Shown: positions 41,930 to 51,025, numbered from the stretch's first letter. The stretch is 64,000 bases of DNA from Mitsuokella sp047974105 (GCF_047974105.1 NZ_JBHYRS010000005.1:1-64000); one strand, 5' to 3'. Translations and numbers: made by a program. The notes: generated by a model not told the origin, from the letters alone.

Positions 41930-42862
41930 TTATTCTGCGAAAAGCTCCGTGGAGAGGTAACGGTCGCCCGTATCCGGCAGCAGAGCAACGATGTTCTTGC
42001 CTGCAAATTCCGGACGTTTTGCGAGCTCGATGGCTGCCGAAAGGGCAGCACCGGAAGAAATGCCGATGAGCACGCCCTCGACGTGCGAGAACTGACGGCC
42101 ATACTTGAAGGCATCTTCATTGGCAACAGCGATGACCTCATCGTAAACCTTCGTATCGAGCGTTTCCGGCACAAAGCCTGCGCCGATGCCCTGAATCTTA
42201 TGCGGGCCAGCCTGTCCTTTCGAGAGGACCGGGCTCGTTGCCGGCTCAACAGCGACAACATGGATGTCCTTGTTCTGCTTCTTGAGGTAGTGGCCAACGC
42301 CCGACAGCGTGCCGCCCGTGCCAACACCGGCGATGAAAGCATCTACTTTGCCGTCGAGGTCGTTGTAAATTTCCGGGCCCGTCGTTGCTTCATGGGCAGC
42401 CGGGTTAGCCGGGTTGTTGAACTGCTCCGGAATGAACGAGTTCGGCGTGACTTTGGCGAGCTCCTCTGCCTTGGCAATGGCACCCTTCATGCCTTTGGAG
42501 CCGTCCGTAAGGACAATCTTGGCACCGTAAGCCTTCAGGAGGTTGCGGCGCTCCACACTCATCGTCTCCGGCATCGTCAGGATGGCCTTGTAGCCGCGTG
42601 CAGCTGCGACGCTGGCAAGACCGATGCCCGTGTTGCCGGAAGTCGGCTCGATGATCGTAGCACCCGGTTTGAGCTTGCCATCTTTCTCAGCCTGCTCAAT
42701 CATGGCCTTGGCAATGCGGTCCTTGACGGAACCAGCCGGATTGAAATACTCCAGCTTGACGTAGATGTTTGCCTTAAGGTCGTTGGCCTTGATGAAATTA
42801 TTGGCCTTCAGAAGCGGCGTGCCGCCAATCAGTTCCGTAACGCTGTTGTAAACTTTAGCCAT
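41930..42862 (-). CDS. cysK: Cysteine synthase (O-acetylserine thiol-lyase)
   Basis: PLP enzyme making cysteine from O-acetylserine and sulfide, 310 residues, cytoplasmic. The PLP Lys is in PAGSVKDRIA, the substrate loop is EPTSGNTGIGLA, the phosphate loop is GVGTGGTLSGVG, and the C-terminal PLP-ring Ser lies in LLPDTGDRYLS. Start MAKVYNSV has GGAGG upstream. Transcribed divergently from the Rrf2 regulator. Its promoter carries an 8-7-8 inverted repeat also found at metNIQ, so it is probably in a cysteine-responsive regulon. Confidence 0.96.
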   Translation of the reverse strand: MAKVYNSVTELIGGTPLLKANNFIKANDLKANIYVKLEYFNPAGSVKDRIAKAMIEQAEKDGKLKPGATIIEPTSGNTGIGLASVAAARGYKAILTMPETMSVERRNLLKAYGAKIVLTDGSKGMKGAIAKAEELAKVTPNSFIPEQFNNPANPAAHEATTGPEIYNDLDGKVDAFIAGVGTGGTLSGVGHYLKKQNKDIHVVAVEPATSPVLSKGQAGPHKIQGIGAGFVPETLDTKVYDEVIAVANEDAFKYGRQFSHVEGVLIGISSGAALSAAIELAKRPEFAGKNIVALLPDTGDRYLSTELFAE

Positions 42863-42916
42863 GGTGAATACCTCCATTTATCTTCTTGTTATCTTCTTGC
42901 TTAAACGCTTAATTGA

Positions 42917-42939
42917 AAACATATATGATTAATATGTTT
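42917..42939. promoter_or_regulatory. Candidate sulfur-regulon operator before cysK
   Basis: AAACATAT-N7-ATATGTTT, a perfect 8-bp inverted repeat two bases downstream of the cysK -10. It matches the metNIQ element at 15578-15600 in sequence, spacer length and offset. Confidence 0.68.
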
Positions 42940-42941
42940 AT

Positions 42942-42970
42942 ATATTAGCACAGGCTATCCGGCTTGTCAA
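42942..42970 (-). promoter_or_regulatory. Promoter of cysK
   Basis: TTGACA and TAATAT on the minus strand, 17-base spacer. Confidence 0.72.
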
Positions 42971-42987
42971 TAGCAATTCTGCGGGGA

Positions 42988-43060
42988 TTGACTTTTTCCT
43001 CTATTTTTACTATGATATATACTATAGTATACTAGAATGACATATCGTTTTGGTATGAAT
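42988..43060 (+). promoter_or_regulatory. Promoter and possible autoregulatory sites of the Rrf2 gene
   Basis: TTGACT (42988) and TATGAT (43011), 17-base spacer. A perfect palindrome TATACTATAGTATA follows at 43018-43031. A weaker relative of the cysK/metN motif, CATAT-N7-GTATG, lies at 43041-43057. Confidence 0.5.
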
Positions 43061-43084
43061 ATTTGTAGAAACGAGGGAATATAG

Positions 43085-43531
43085 ATGAAGATTTCTGCCA
43101 AGGGCCGTTACGGCCTTGCTGCCATGACCTATCTTGCCCGCAATTATGCTGCAGATACGCCTATCACCATTGTCAATATCTCGAAGAAACTCGGCATTTC
43201 GAAGATCTATCTGGAACAGGTCTTTTCCTTATTAAAGAGAGCTCAGCTCGTCACTTCCATAAAAGGAAGCCAGGGAGGCTATCAGCTGGCCCGCGCGCCG
43301 CGCAGCATCACGACCTATGACATTCTTGCGTCCATCGAGCTGTCACTCATGGAAAAAACAGCCCCGGCTGCTCAGGAAAAGATGCCGGAACTCGACCGCG
43401 CACTGGCTTCCTGCGTTTTTGACCCGCTCGATAAGGCCATCCAGCAGACACTTGCCTCCGTATCGCTCGATGATATCCTCACGGCCATCGACAAGGAGAA
43501 GTCAACGGAAAGCCTCATGTACTTTATCTGA
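43085..43531 (+). CDS. Rrf2-family regulator, CymR-like
   Basis: 148-residue winged-helix repressor. The N-terminus MKISAKGRYGLAAMTYLA, the recognition region ISKKLGISKIYLEQVFSLLKRAQLV and the wing SIKGSQGGYQLARAP are typical. It has a single Cys (in LASCVFD), so it lacks the three-Cys cluster ligand set of IscR. With cysK divergently next to it, the best match is CymR, which in Bacillus and Staphylococcus represses cysteine-supply genes together with CysK. It is the prime candidate to bind the shared cysK/metN operator. Confidence 0.85.
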   Translation: MKISAKGRYGLAAMTYLARNYAADTPITIVNISKKLGISKIYLEQVFSLLKRAQLVTSIKGSQGGYQLARAPRSITTYDILASIELSLMEKTAPAAQEKMPELDRALASCVFDPLDKAIQQTLASVSLDDILTAIDKEKSTESLMYFI

Positions 43532-43558
43532 CCTCTCTAAGCAAATAAATCCAGCAAA

Positions 43559-43603
43559 AGAACGGCAGAACGTCGATGATTTCCTCGTTCTGCCGTATCT
43601 TTT
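43559..43603 (+). terminator. Terminator of the Rrf2 gene
   Basis: ACGGCAGAACG / CGTTCTGCCGT with a 13-base loop and ATCTTTTG tail. Confidence 0.75.
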
Positions 43604-43662
43604 GCGCAAAAATATGCATGTTCCGCCATTATTTATATAGAAAACGTTATCTTAATGGGATT

Positions 43663-43684
43663 AATTCCACAAAATCATGGAATT
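43663..43684. repeat. Inverted repeat before the small orphan gene
   Basis: AATTCC-N10-GGAATT lies 27 bases upstream of the -35 at 43711. It may be a regulator site; nothing links it to a particular protein. Confidence 0.4.
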
Positions 43685-43710
43685 TCCATAAATTAGACGT
43701 AAAATGCAGG

Positions 43711-43739
43711 TTAACATCAATTCCAATCTGTAGTATAAT
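43711..43739 (+). promoter_or_regulatory. Promoter of the small orphan gene
   Basis: TTAACA and TATAAT, 17-base spacer. The leader runs about 117 bases and can fold (GGATA/TATCC inside GTAAG/CTTAC). Confidence 0.72.
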
Positions 43740-43862
43740 AACCGTAAGTTGTGAAGGATACGCCCCTATCCCTCTCATCGCTTACAACAGCCCGCAAGTT
43801 TTCAATGCATGATATTTGAATTTCTCAAAGTCATGCCGTCGGTTTTGTTGGAGGTGTTTCCC

Positions 43863-44096
43863 ATGATGATCGACAACATTCGCGTTATCATCGAACAGGG
43901 TCCCTTCTCCGCGGAAGACGCGCAGTATTATATCGAACGTATCAAAGCTACTACGAAGTTCACATTGAAAAAAATTACATTTACACGTTCCGATACTTAT
44001 CTGGATATCCGCTATTCCTTTGCAGAGATTCCATTTGAGCGCATCCGCCGAGTGCCATTGGCGGCCCCACCAGAAAAACGTGCTGTGAATAACTGA
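43863..44096 (+). CDS. Small hypothetical protein (77 residues)
   Basis: I do not recognise this protein. It is predicted cytoplasmic, soluble and basic-plus-acidic mixed, with a helical first half (MIDNIRVIIEQGPFSAEDAQYYIERIKATT) and a beta-like second half (FTLKKITFTRSDTYLDIRYSF). It contains no Cys or His. The start at the first of two ATGs has GGAGGTG at 6 bases; an upstream in-frame ATG has none. It has its own good promoter, a long structured leader and a strong terminator, so it is a real monocistronic gene. Confidence 0.72.
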   Translation: MMIDNIRVIIEQGPFSAEDAQYYIERIKATTKFTLKKITFTRSDTYLDIRYSFAEIPFERIRRVPLAAPPEKRAVNN

Positions 44097-44121
44097 TTGT
44101 ATGTTATATATCGGTTTACAG

Positions 44122-44160
44122 AAAAGCCCCGAAGCAGATTATCTGTTTCGGGGCTTTTTT
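44122..44160. terminator. Terminator between the small gene and scrB
   Basis: AAAAGCCCCGAA / TTTCGGGGCTTTTTT with a 12-base loop; it can serve both convergent genes. Confidence 0.88.
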
Positions 44161-44191
44161 GCTGTCTATTCCTTTTGGCAGATTTCAGGGA

Positions 44192-45643
44192 TTAGGGATT
44201 AAAGCGGAAAGAGTCGAGCTCCCAAACGCGGCCCGTAACGGTCTCGAGCGGGGCATCTGCCGTCACCCGGAGTTCCGGACGGATATTCTTCTCAGGGAAG
44301 ACGAGGAAGCTGGCCGCTTCTTCACCATGCTGGAAGAATGCCTCGACGGCTGCACGGTCGACAAAAAGCTGCAGAGAAAGCACGCGGTCGACAAACATCT
44401 TGAAGCGGCGCACGCCGCGGCCGCCATTTTTCATGCCCGTGCGGTCAATCGTCATGACCTGGGTCGTATGGTCATAGGAGAACACCGTCTTCTCAAGGCC
44501 ATAAACAAGAGTCAGTTCCACTTTTTTTGCCTTGCCGAGTGTGATGTCCATGAGAACTTCCGAGCCATCGAAGAGACGGGTCGACAGTTTGTCTTCCATA
44601 TCGCTGTCAATATCGAGGGCCGTGTCCTCGATGCGCAGTGCCTTGAGCTCGGCAGCCGGCCGCGAGAAGATATGGCCCTGACGGAGCGTCAGCACGCGCG
44701 GCATCGTCAGGCTGTACATCCAGCCCTTTTCACGCGTCGGATACTCATCATCCCTGTCGGGCATGCCCATCCAGCCGAGCAGAATATGGCGCCCCTCGTG
44801 CTGGAAAACCTGCGATGCATAAAAATCGAAGCCATGGTCGAGTTCCTGGAATTTCGTATGCTGCATCATATCCATGCTGTCAAGCGACAGATGGCCTGCA
44901 ATATAGCCGGCCTGATAGAGATTCTGACGGTCAAACTCGCGTGCCTCAAGGCCCTGCGGGCAAAAAATCAGGGCATCGTAGCTGCCGAAATGGAGCATAT
45001 TCGGGCATTCCCACATATAACCGAAATCGCCGAGGCGCGTATGGAGCTCACCGAGATTCTGCCAGCCATCCTTGCCTTCTTTATAGATGAGGACCGTGCC
45101 GCGCGGCTTCTCACCGTCCGCCTGTGCGCCGATGACAAAATAGCGCCTGCCATGACGATGAAAGAGATACGGATCGCGGAAATGGCCCGTGATACCCTCC
45201 GGACTGTCGGGAATCACGATTTCGTCTTTGCGTACCGAGCCATCTTCCTGCAGCGTGCCAAGGCGCTGCGCCGGCGTGCGGACGCCGTCATTTTTGGCAT
45301 TGCAGGTATAAAAGACGCGTACTTTGCCCTTCTCCGCAAAGCCGCAGCCCGAATAACAGCCATCTTTATCGTGCTCATCGCTCGGCCAAAGCGAAAGTTC
45401 CGGCAGTGAATAATGTACGAAATCACGCGTGCGGACGTGGGCCCAGCATTTGTTCTTATGCTCACAGCCCAGCGGATTCCACTGGAAAAAAATATGATAT
45501 TCACCATCCGCATAAGTCAGACCGTTTGGGTCATTGATGAGGCCAAACGGCATCTCAAGATGAAAGCGATTGTGCCAGCGGTCCGTAAACGGCAGGCCTG
45601 CTGCGACTTTACTGTCGATGGCCTTTTTATCAAAATGTTCCAT
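44192..45643 (-). CDS. scrB: Sucrose-6-phosphate hydrolase (GH32)
   Basis: Cytoplasmic beta-fructofuranosidase of 483 residues that splits sucrose-6-phosphate into glucose-6-phosphate and fructose. GH32 catalytic residues are clear: nucleophile Asp in LINDPNG, transition-state Asp in HFRDPYL, and acid/base Glu in MWECPNM. The five-bladed propeller is followed by the C-terminal beta-sandwich. No signal peptide. It follows the sucrose-type PTS gene by 71 bases with a hairpin between. No LacI-type ScrR gene is nearby. Confidence 0.92.
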   Translation of the reverse strand: MEHFDKKAIDSKVAAGLPFTDRWHNRFHLEMPFGLINDPNGLTYADGEYHIFFQWNPLGCEHKNKCWAHVRTRDFVHYSLPELSLWPSDEHDKDGCYSGCGFAEKGKVRVFYTCNAKNDGVRTPAQRLGTLQEDGSVRKDEIVIPDSPEGITGHFRDPYLFHRHGRRYFVIGAQADGEKPRGTVLIYKEGKDGWQNLGELHTRLGDFGYMWECPNMLHFGSYDALIFCPQGLEAREFDRQNLYQAGYIAGHLSLDSMDMMQHTKFQELDHGFDFYASQVFQHEGRHILLGWMGMPDRDDEYPTREKGWMYSLTMPRVLTLRQGHIFSRPAAELKALRIEDTALDIDSDMEDKLSTRLFDGSEVLMDITLGKAKKVELTLVYGLEKTVFSYDHTTQVMTIDRTGMKNGGRGVRRFKMFVDRVLSLQLFVDRAAVEAFFQHGEEAASFLVFPEKNIRPELRVTADAPLETVTGRVWELDSFRFNP

Positions 45644-45679
45644 GACGATTCCCCTCTTTACTATTACTTATAAGGAAAG

Positions 45680-45706
45680 AAAAAGGGCTGCCGTAAAGGC
45701 AGCCCG
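45680..45706 (-). terminator. Hairpin/terminator between the sucrose PTS and hydrolase genes
   Basis: GGGCTGCC-tttac-GGCAGCCC followed by TTTTTCTTT on the minus strand. The hydrolase has no visible promoter of its own, so it is probably expressed by read-through. Confidence 0.78.
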
Positions 45707-45714
45707 TACGTTTC

Positions 45715-47604
45715 TTACGCTTCGTCTTCTTTTTCCGGGTTAAACAGCGTGAACGTCAGAGCAAACGCTACGGCAAAACCAACTACATTGACGAGGATGT
45801 ACTGCGGCAGATGGTCGAGGTACAAAAGCGTACCTGGAAGAACCGTGATGCCCATGCCCGTACCGGCGAGATGCAGGAAACCGGCAATGCCGCCTGCGCA
45901 GGCGCCGCCGACCAGTGCATAGAGGAACGGCTTCATGAGACGCAGATTGATACCGAAGATAACAGGCTCCGTGATGCCGAGGAAAGCCGGCACGATGGAA
46001 GAAACGTAGAGAGCGCGTTTCTTTTTGTTCTTCGTGCGGGCAGCGACAGCAGCTGCGGCACCGCCCTGGGCAATGATGGCGCCCGTGATGATGGCATTGA
46101 ACGGGTCGACGCCGGTCGTGGCGAGCAGCTGGACTTCAAGGGCATTGAAGACATGATGGACACCGAAGACGACGATGACCTGATGAATGCCGCCGACGAC
46201 GAAACCGCCGATGCCGTACGGCATAGCGAGAAACGCCTGAACAGCGCCGAAGACAGCGAGTTCAATCCAGTGCATGATCGGGCCGACGATGAGCAGGCCG
46301 AGGATCATGGAGATAAAGAGCGTCAGGAACGGCGTAACGATGAGGTCGATGACATCCGGGATGAAAGTCTTGAGCCATTTCTGCAGCTTCGCGGCAAAGA
46401 TGCCGAGGACAAGCGCCGGCAGAACAGAACCCTGATAGCCGACGACCGGCACTTCAATGCCGAGGAAATTCATCATGATTGGCTGGGCTTCACCAGCGGC
46501 AATCGCATAAGCATTTGGCAGCTGCGGGGCGACGAGCATGAGGCCGAGGACAATGCCGATGACCGGCGTGCCGCCAAAGCGCTTTGTCGTGGACCAGCAG
46601 ACAAGGGCTGGCAGGAAGGCAAAGGCCGTATCCGTGAGAATCTGGCTCATGCGCAGGACGTTGTCACTGAACTGGACGCCCATGCTCAGGCAGGCGCCGC
46701 GCAGGCCCATGAAAAGACCGGTAGCAACGAGAACCGGGATGATCGGCACGAAGACATCGCCGAGCGTGCGGGAAATCTTCTGGGCCATCGACATCTGCGC
46801 ATAGGCCTCAGCCTTGTTGTTGCTGGCGCCGGCAAGATCCGTGCCGGCCGTGAAAGCATCGTAGACCTTGTCTACAAAGCCCGTGCCGAGAATGATCTGG
46901 TACTGGGCTGCTGCAAAGAACTGGCCTTTGACGCCATCGATATTCTCGATTGCTTTTTCGTTCAGTTTGGACTTATCGTTGATGATGAGGCGCAGGCGCG
47001 TTGCACAGTGCTCAGCGCTGCGGACATTGTCACGGCCGCCGACATATTTCCAGATGAGCTTGGCTACGCGCTCTTCCTTCGGCAGATTGCTGTAATCTTC
47101 CTCAGGTTCAGATGCAGCTTCTGCAGAAGCAGACGGGGCCTCGTCCTTCGTCTCTTCCGGCTCGGCCGTGACCGTCGTGATTTCCTGGTCGCCAAGGGCT
47201 ACCGTGATTTTGTCGTAGTCAAAGGCATTCGTCACGAGGACCGGCGTCGTCGTGTCATATCCCTCTGCCTTGATGGCTTCCGGGTCAAACTCTAAAAGGA
47301 GCTGCCCTTTCTTGACCGCATCGCCCTGCGCGATCTTGGCATCAAAATGCTTGCCGCCGAGGTTGACCGTGTCAATGCCGACGTGAATCAGAATATCGGC
47401 ACCGTCGTCTGCATGAATGCCAATGGCATGCTTCGTGCCAAAAAGTACCGTGACGGTACCATCGACCGGCGAATAAACCTTGCCGTCCGGATTCTTGACA
47501 GCCGCGCCTTTTCCCATTGCGCCGCTGGCAAAAGCCGGATCCTTGACATCTTTCAATTCGATGAGCTGTCCGTTGAGCGGACTGTCCAAGCGAATTTCTT
47601 TCAT
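45715..47604 (-). CDS. scrA: Sucrose-type PTS permease with EIIA-EIIB-EIIC order
   Basis: Membrane transporter that phosphorylates sucrose (or a beta-glucoside) on import, 629 residues. EIIA is N-terminal (phospho-His74 in LIHVGIDT). A Glu/Ala/Pro-rich linker leads to EIIB (phospho-Cys200 in EHCATRLR), then EIIC of the glucose-glucoside superfamily with GITEPVIFGINLR and HHVFNALEVQ. Most ScrA proteins are BC or BCA; A-B-C order is less common. The scrB gene downstream supports sucrose as substrate. Confidence 0.9.
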   Translation of the reverse strand: MKEIRLDSPLNGQLIELKDVKDPAFASGAMGKGAAVKNPDGKVYSPVDGTVTVLFGTKHAIGIHADDGADILIHVGIDTVNLGGKHFDAKIAQGDAVKKGQLLLEFDPEAIKAEGYDTTTPVLVTNAFDYDKITVALGDQEITTVTAEPEETKDEAPSASAEAASEPEEDYSNLPKEERVAKLIWKYVGGRDNVRSAEHCATRLRLIINDKSKLNEKAIENIDGVKGQFFAAAQYQIILGTGFVDKVYDAFTAGTDLAGASNNKAEAYAQMSMAQKISRTLGDVFVPIIPVLVATGLFMGLRGACLSMGVQFSDNVLRMSQILTDTAFAFLPALVCWSTTKRFGGTPVIGIVLGLMLVAPQLPNAYAIAAGEAQPIMMNFLGIEVPVVGYQGSVLPALVLGIFAAKLQKWLKTFIPDVIDLIVTPFLTLFISMILGLLIVGPIMHWIELAVFGAVQAFLAMPYGIGGFVVGGIHQVIVVFGVHHVFNALEVQLLATTGVDPFNAIITGAIIAQGGAAAAVAARTKNKKKRALYVSSIVPAFLGITEPVIFGINLRLMKPFLYALVGGACAGGIAGFLHLAGTGMGITVLPGTLLYLDHLPQYILVNVVGFAVAFALTFTLFNPEKEDEA

Positions 47605-47677
47605 GAAGATTTCCCCCTTTTCTTTTTTCCTCTCGCTTCCGTGTGATTCTTCTTTATGAGACCGTTTTCATACTTAA

Positions 47678-47706
47678 AGTGTATTACGTCACTTGCCATT
47701 TGTCAA
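47678..47706 (-). promoter_or_regulatory. Promoter of scrAB
   Basis: TTGACA and TACACT on the minus strand, 17-base spacer. AAGTG...CACTT inverted repeat covers the -10, a possible operator. Confidence 0.7.
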
Positions 47707-47726
47707 GCAAAAAAGCACATGAAAAT

Positions 47727-49055
47727 TTACTGCTGCAGCATATCGCGGAACTTCGTAAATTCTTTCTGGAAGTACAGCTGAATTGTATCGACAGGGCCAT
47801 TACGGTGCTTGGCAATGATGACTTCCGTCATATTCTTATGCTCCGTATCCTTATCGTAATAATCCTCGCGGTAAAGGAACATGACAATATCGGCATCCTG
47901 TTCGAGAGAACCCGATTCACGCAGGTCGGAAAGCATCGGCCGCTTGACCTGGCGTGCCTCGACCGAGCGCGAGAGCTGGGAAAGTGCAATGACCGGCACA
48001 TCGAGTTCCCGGGCCAGCGCCTTCAGCGAACGCGAAATCTCGGAAATTTCCTGCTGGCGGTTGTCGCCATTCCGGCTCGGACGGCCCTGCATGAGCTGCA
48101 GATAGTCGATGACGATGAGGTCAAGGCCGTGCTCTGCCTTGAGTCTGCGGGCCTTCGAGCGCAGGTCCATGACGGTGATGCCCGCAGTATCATCGATGTA
48201 AATAGGAGCGCGGTTGAGCTGATCGGCGACCGTGACAAGGCGGTTCCAGCCGTCATCATCGAGCTGGCCTGTGCGCAGCAGCTGGGAATCAATCTGTCCC
48301 TCGGAACAGAGCATGCGCTGCATGAGCTGTTCCTTGCTCATCTCGAGTGAGAAAAACGCGACCTTGCCGCCGTGCAGGCCGACATAGGAAGCGATGTTGA
48401 GCGTAAAGGCCGTTTTGCCCATCGAAGGGCGTGCAGCCACGAGGATGAGGTCTGAGGGCTGCAGGCCGCTCGTGATTCTGTCAAGGTCTTTAAAGCCAGT
48501 CGGCAGGCCCGTAATCCCGCCTTTTGACTCGTAGAGCATATTGATGTGTTCAAATGTGCGCATGAGGATGCTCTTGAGCGGTTCAAAGCCATTGTTTACC
48601 TGCGTGCCGGCTACGGCGAGGATTTTCTGTTCGGCCGCATCCATGATGTTCTCAACGGGCTCTGCATCTTCATAGGCCGCTCCGGCAATCTCGGTTGCCG
48701 CATCAATGAGACGGCGCAGTTCGGCCTTCTCCTTGACAATCTTGGCATGGTAGCTGACATTCGCCGCTGTCGGCACGACATTGGCAATGGTCGTGATGAA
48801 CGGAATGCCCCCGACTTTTTCGAGGTCGCCGTCGCGGCGAAGCTGCTCTGTCAATGTGACGAGGTCTACGGCCTCATTGTTTTCCGAGAGCTTCAGCATG
48901 GCCGCATAGACGCGGCGATGTGCCTCCCGGTAAAAATCATCGGGCTGCAGGATTTCCTGTGCCTCAACGATTGCTTCTTTCTTGATCATCATCGCACCGA
49001 GAACCGCTTGTTCGGCTTCGATGTTCTGAGGCGGCACACGCTCTGGTAATGCCAT
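47727..49055 (-). CDS. dnaB: Replicative DNA helicase
   Basis: Hexameric helicase that unwinds DNA ahead of the replication fork; 442 residues from MALPERVPPQ. The N-terminal DnaB domain (LGAMM...PDDFYREAHRRVY) is followed by a linker and the RecA-like motor with Walker A ARPSMGKTAF, Walker B LIVIDYLQLM and the RESGSLEQDADIVMFLYR motif. GAGGAGG precedes the ATG. The start lies 5 bases past the lonC stop. Last gene of the yybS-gdpP-rplI-lonC-dnaB series. Confidence 0.97.
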   Translation of the reverse strand: MALPERVPPQNIEAEQAVLGAMMIKKEAIVEAQEILQPDDFYREAHRRVYAAMLKLSENNEAVDLVTLTEQLRRDGDLEKVGGIPFITTIANVVPTAANVSYHAKIVKEKAELRRLIDAATEIAGAAYEDAEPVENIMDAAEQKILAVAGTQVNNGFEPLKSILMRTFEHINMLYESKGGITGLPTGFKDLDRITSGLQPSDLILVAARPSMGKTAFTLNIASYVGLHGGKVAFFSLEMSKEQLMQRMLCSEGQIDSQLLRTGQLDDDGWNRLVTVADQLNRAPIYIDDTAGITVMDLRSKARRLKAEHGLDLIVIDYLQLMQGRPSRNGDNRQQEISEISRSLKALARELDVPVIALSQLSRSVEARQVKRPMLSDLRESGSLEQDADIVMFLYREDYYDKDTEHKNMTEVIIAKHRNGPVDTIQLYFQKEFTKFRDMLQQ

Positions 49056-49059
49056 TTCT

Positions 49060-50997
49060 TTATTCCTCCTCAAAAATCAGCGCAAAGGCTTCTTTGGCTG
49101 TGGTCACGGCGTGGATATCGAGCCCTAAAAGGTCTTCCGGGATATCGCGTTCATTTTCCTTCGGGATGACAAGGGTCTTGATGCCGGCCTGACGTGCGCC
49201 ATACGCCTTTTCAAAAACACCGCCGACCGGACGCACGCGCCCCGAAAGGGAAATTTCGCCGGTCACGGCTACATCCTGACGGATTTTGCGGCCCGTCACG
49301 GCGCTGACGATACAGGCCAAAATAGCGGTGCCGGCACTCGGACCGTCGATATTGCCGCCGCCGATGACGTTGATGTGGATATCGTAGTCATGGATATCCC
49401 GGCCCGTGAGCTGACGCATGACGGAAGCTGCGTTAAAGACAGAATCCTTGGCCATGCTGCCCGCTGTCTCGTTAAAGCGCACGGTCCCTTTGCCTTTTTC
49501 GTGAGCAGGGAACGCCACGGCTTCAATCTCGATGACCGAACCCAAAAAGCCTGCCACGCCGAGGCCGAAGATATGCCCCTGCACGGCTGTGTGTTTGGCC
49601 TTTTTCGTGACAAACTGGTAAAGCCGTGCGACCTGTGCCACTTCGTAGACTTCATCGAGGCCGACCGTCAGATTTTCAGAGCTTCCTCCCGCCTTCTCAA
49701 GGGCAAGGCTGTAAGCATCGGCGAGGATGTTGATGGCCTTGCGGCCCTCAATCGTATATTCGGCAATGAGCCCGGCCACACCGTCAGCCAGACTGACCTT
49801 GAGCTTGGCCGCCGCGTTGCGGACGATCTGCTCGATGTGCTTTGGCGTCAGCGGCTCGAAATAGATTTCTGCACAGCGCGAACGCAGGGCCGGATTGATA
49901 TGACTGGCATCGCGCGTCGTCGCACCGATCAGCACAAAATCTGCGGGTGCGCCTTCCTCAAAGAGCTTGCGGATGTACGGCGGCACCTTGGGGTCCGTCG
50001 GGTCGTAATAGGCCGACTCAAAATAGGCCCGCTTATCCTCAAGAACTTTTAAGAGCTTATTCTGCAGCATTTCATCCATCTCGCCGATTTCATCGATGAA
50101 GAGGATGCCGCCATGTGCTTCCGTGACGAGTCCCGGCTTTGGTTCCGGGATGCCGCTGTCCGCCAGTGTCTTCTGCGCGCCCTGATAGATCGGGTCATGA
50201 ACCGACCCGATCAGGGGATTCGTGATATCGCGCGGGTCCCAGCGCAGGGTCGTGCCATCTGTCTCGACAAAGGGCGCATCCTCGCGAAAAGGCGAAGATG
50301 ACTTTTTGCGCGCAGCCTCAAGCACAAGGCGGGCGGCCGTCGTTTTGCCGACGCCCGGAGGGCCGTAAAGCAGCAGATGCTGCGGATACGGCGAGCTCAA
50401 TTTCGCCAGCAGTGATTTTACTGCGCGTTCCTGACCGACAATTTCGCTGAAATCCCTGGGCCGCAAGAGCTCCATGACAGACTGCGTCAAATGGATGCTG
50501 TCGAGTTTCTCTAATTTTTCGCGCTTGATGGCGTCCTGCGGGGACTCAGCAGCAGGTTTCTCCTCTTTGATGACCTGCTTGCGGATATCTTCAACGTATT
50601 CCTGATGCTCTTTTTCGAGCTTTTCATTGACTTTTTTCTCGATGCGCTCTTCCACATCCTTGCGCGCGCGCTTCTCGGCGATGCGCTCCGTCAAAAGCTG
50701 CAGAATCTCGGGCAAATCCTTTTCCCGCGGAGCCGGATGAATCAGCGGGTCCTCGTCTAAGATGCGCTGCAGGGCCAGAACGCGTTCGCAGCGGTCCGTG
50801 GAACGCAGCAGCTTCATCGCATTGAGCCGCCCCGCCTGAATGACAAGAGCATCCGTGCCAATGAGGTCGACAAGGGCCTGATAGAGTGCATCGATTTCGC
50901 GGTCGATGGGCAGGACTTCTACAGGTGCCTGTTCTGCCGGCTGTTTTTGCTGTTCTTCCTTTTCTTTATGCTGAAAGAACCGGTCTAAAAAACTCAT
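49060..50997 (-). CDS. lonC: Lon-like ATP-dependent protease LonC
   Basis: 645-residue Lon-family protease. It has a charged helical/coiled-coil N-terminus (about 1-165) instead of the classical Lon N-domain. The AAA+ module has Walker A GPPGVGKTT, Walker B ILFIDEIGEM and sensor ALRSRCAEIY. The C-terminal proteolytic domain has the Ser of GNIDGPSAGTA and the Lys of AGIKTLVIPKEN as catalytic dyad. All dyad and nucleotide residues are intact. It lies between rplI, from which a terminator separates it, and dnaB. Confidence 0.92.
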   Translation of the reverse strand: MSFLDRFFQHKEKEEQQKQPAEQAPVEVLPIDREIDALYQALVDLIGTDALVIQAGRLNAMKLLRSTDRCERVLALQRILDEDPLIHPAPREKDLPEILQLLTERIAEKRARKDVEERIEKKVNEKLEKEHQEYVEDIRKQVIKEEKPAAESPQDAIKREKLEKLDSIHLTQSVMELLRPRDFSEIVGQERAVKSLLAKLSSPYPQHLLLYGPPGVGKTTAARLVLEAARKKSSSPFREDAPFVETDGTTLRWDPRDITNPLIGSVHDPIYQGAQKTLADSGIPEPKPGLVTEAHGGILFIDEIGEMDEMLQNKLLKVLEDKRAYFESAYYDPTDPKVPPYIRKLFEEGAPADFVLIGATTRDASHINPALRSRCAEIYFEPLTPKHIEQIVRNAAAKLKVSLADGVAGLIAEYTIEGRKAINILADAYSLALEKAGGSSENLTVGLDEVYEVAQVARLYQFVTKKAKHTAVQGHIFGLGVAGFLGSVIEIEAVAFPAHEKGKGTVRFNETAGSMAKDSVFNAASVMRQLTGRDIHDYDIHINVIGGGNIDGPSAGTAILACIVSAVTGRKIRQDVAVTGEISLSGRVRPVGGVFEKAYGARQAGIKTLVIPKENERDIPEDLLGLDIHAVTTAKEAFALIFEEE

Positions 50998-51025
50998 ATG
51001 CCTTCCTTATCTATATATCCTGAAA

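Noticed and set aside
41816..42904. Plus-strand frame of 362 codons opposite cysK
   Set aside because: Shadow of cysK and its promoter region; cysK motifs are unambiguous.
45811..47295. Plus-strand frame of 494 codons opposite the sucrose PTS gene
   Set aside because: Shadow frame; composition rich in Asp/Arg/Glu without domains.
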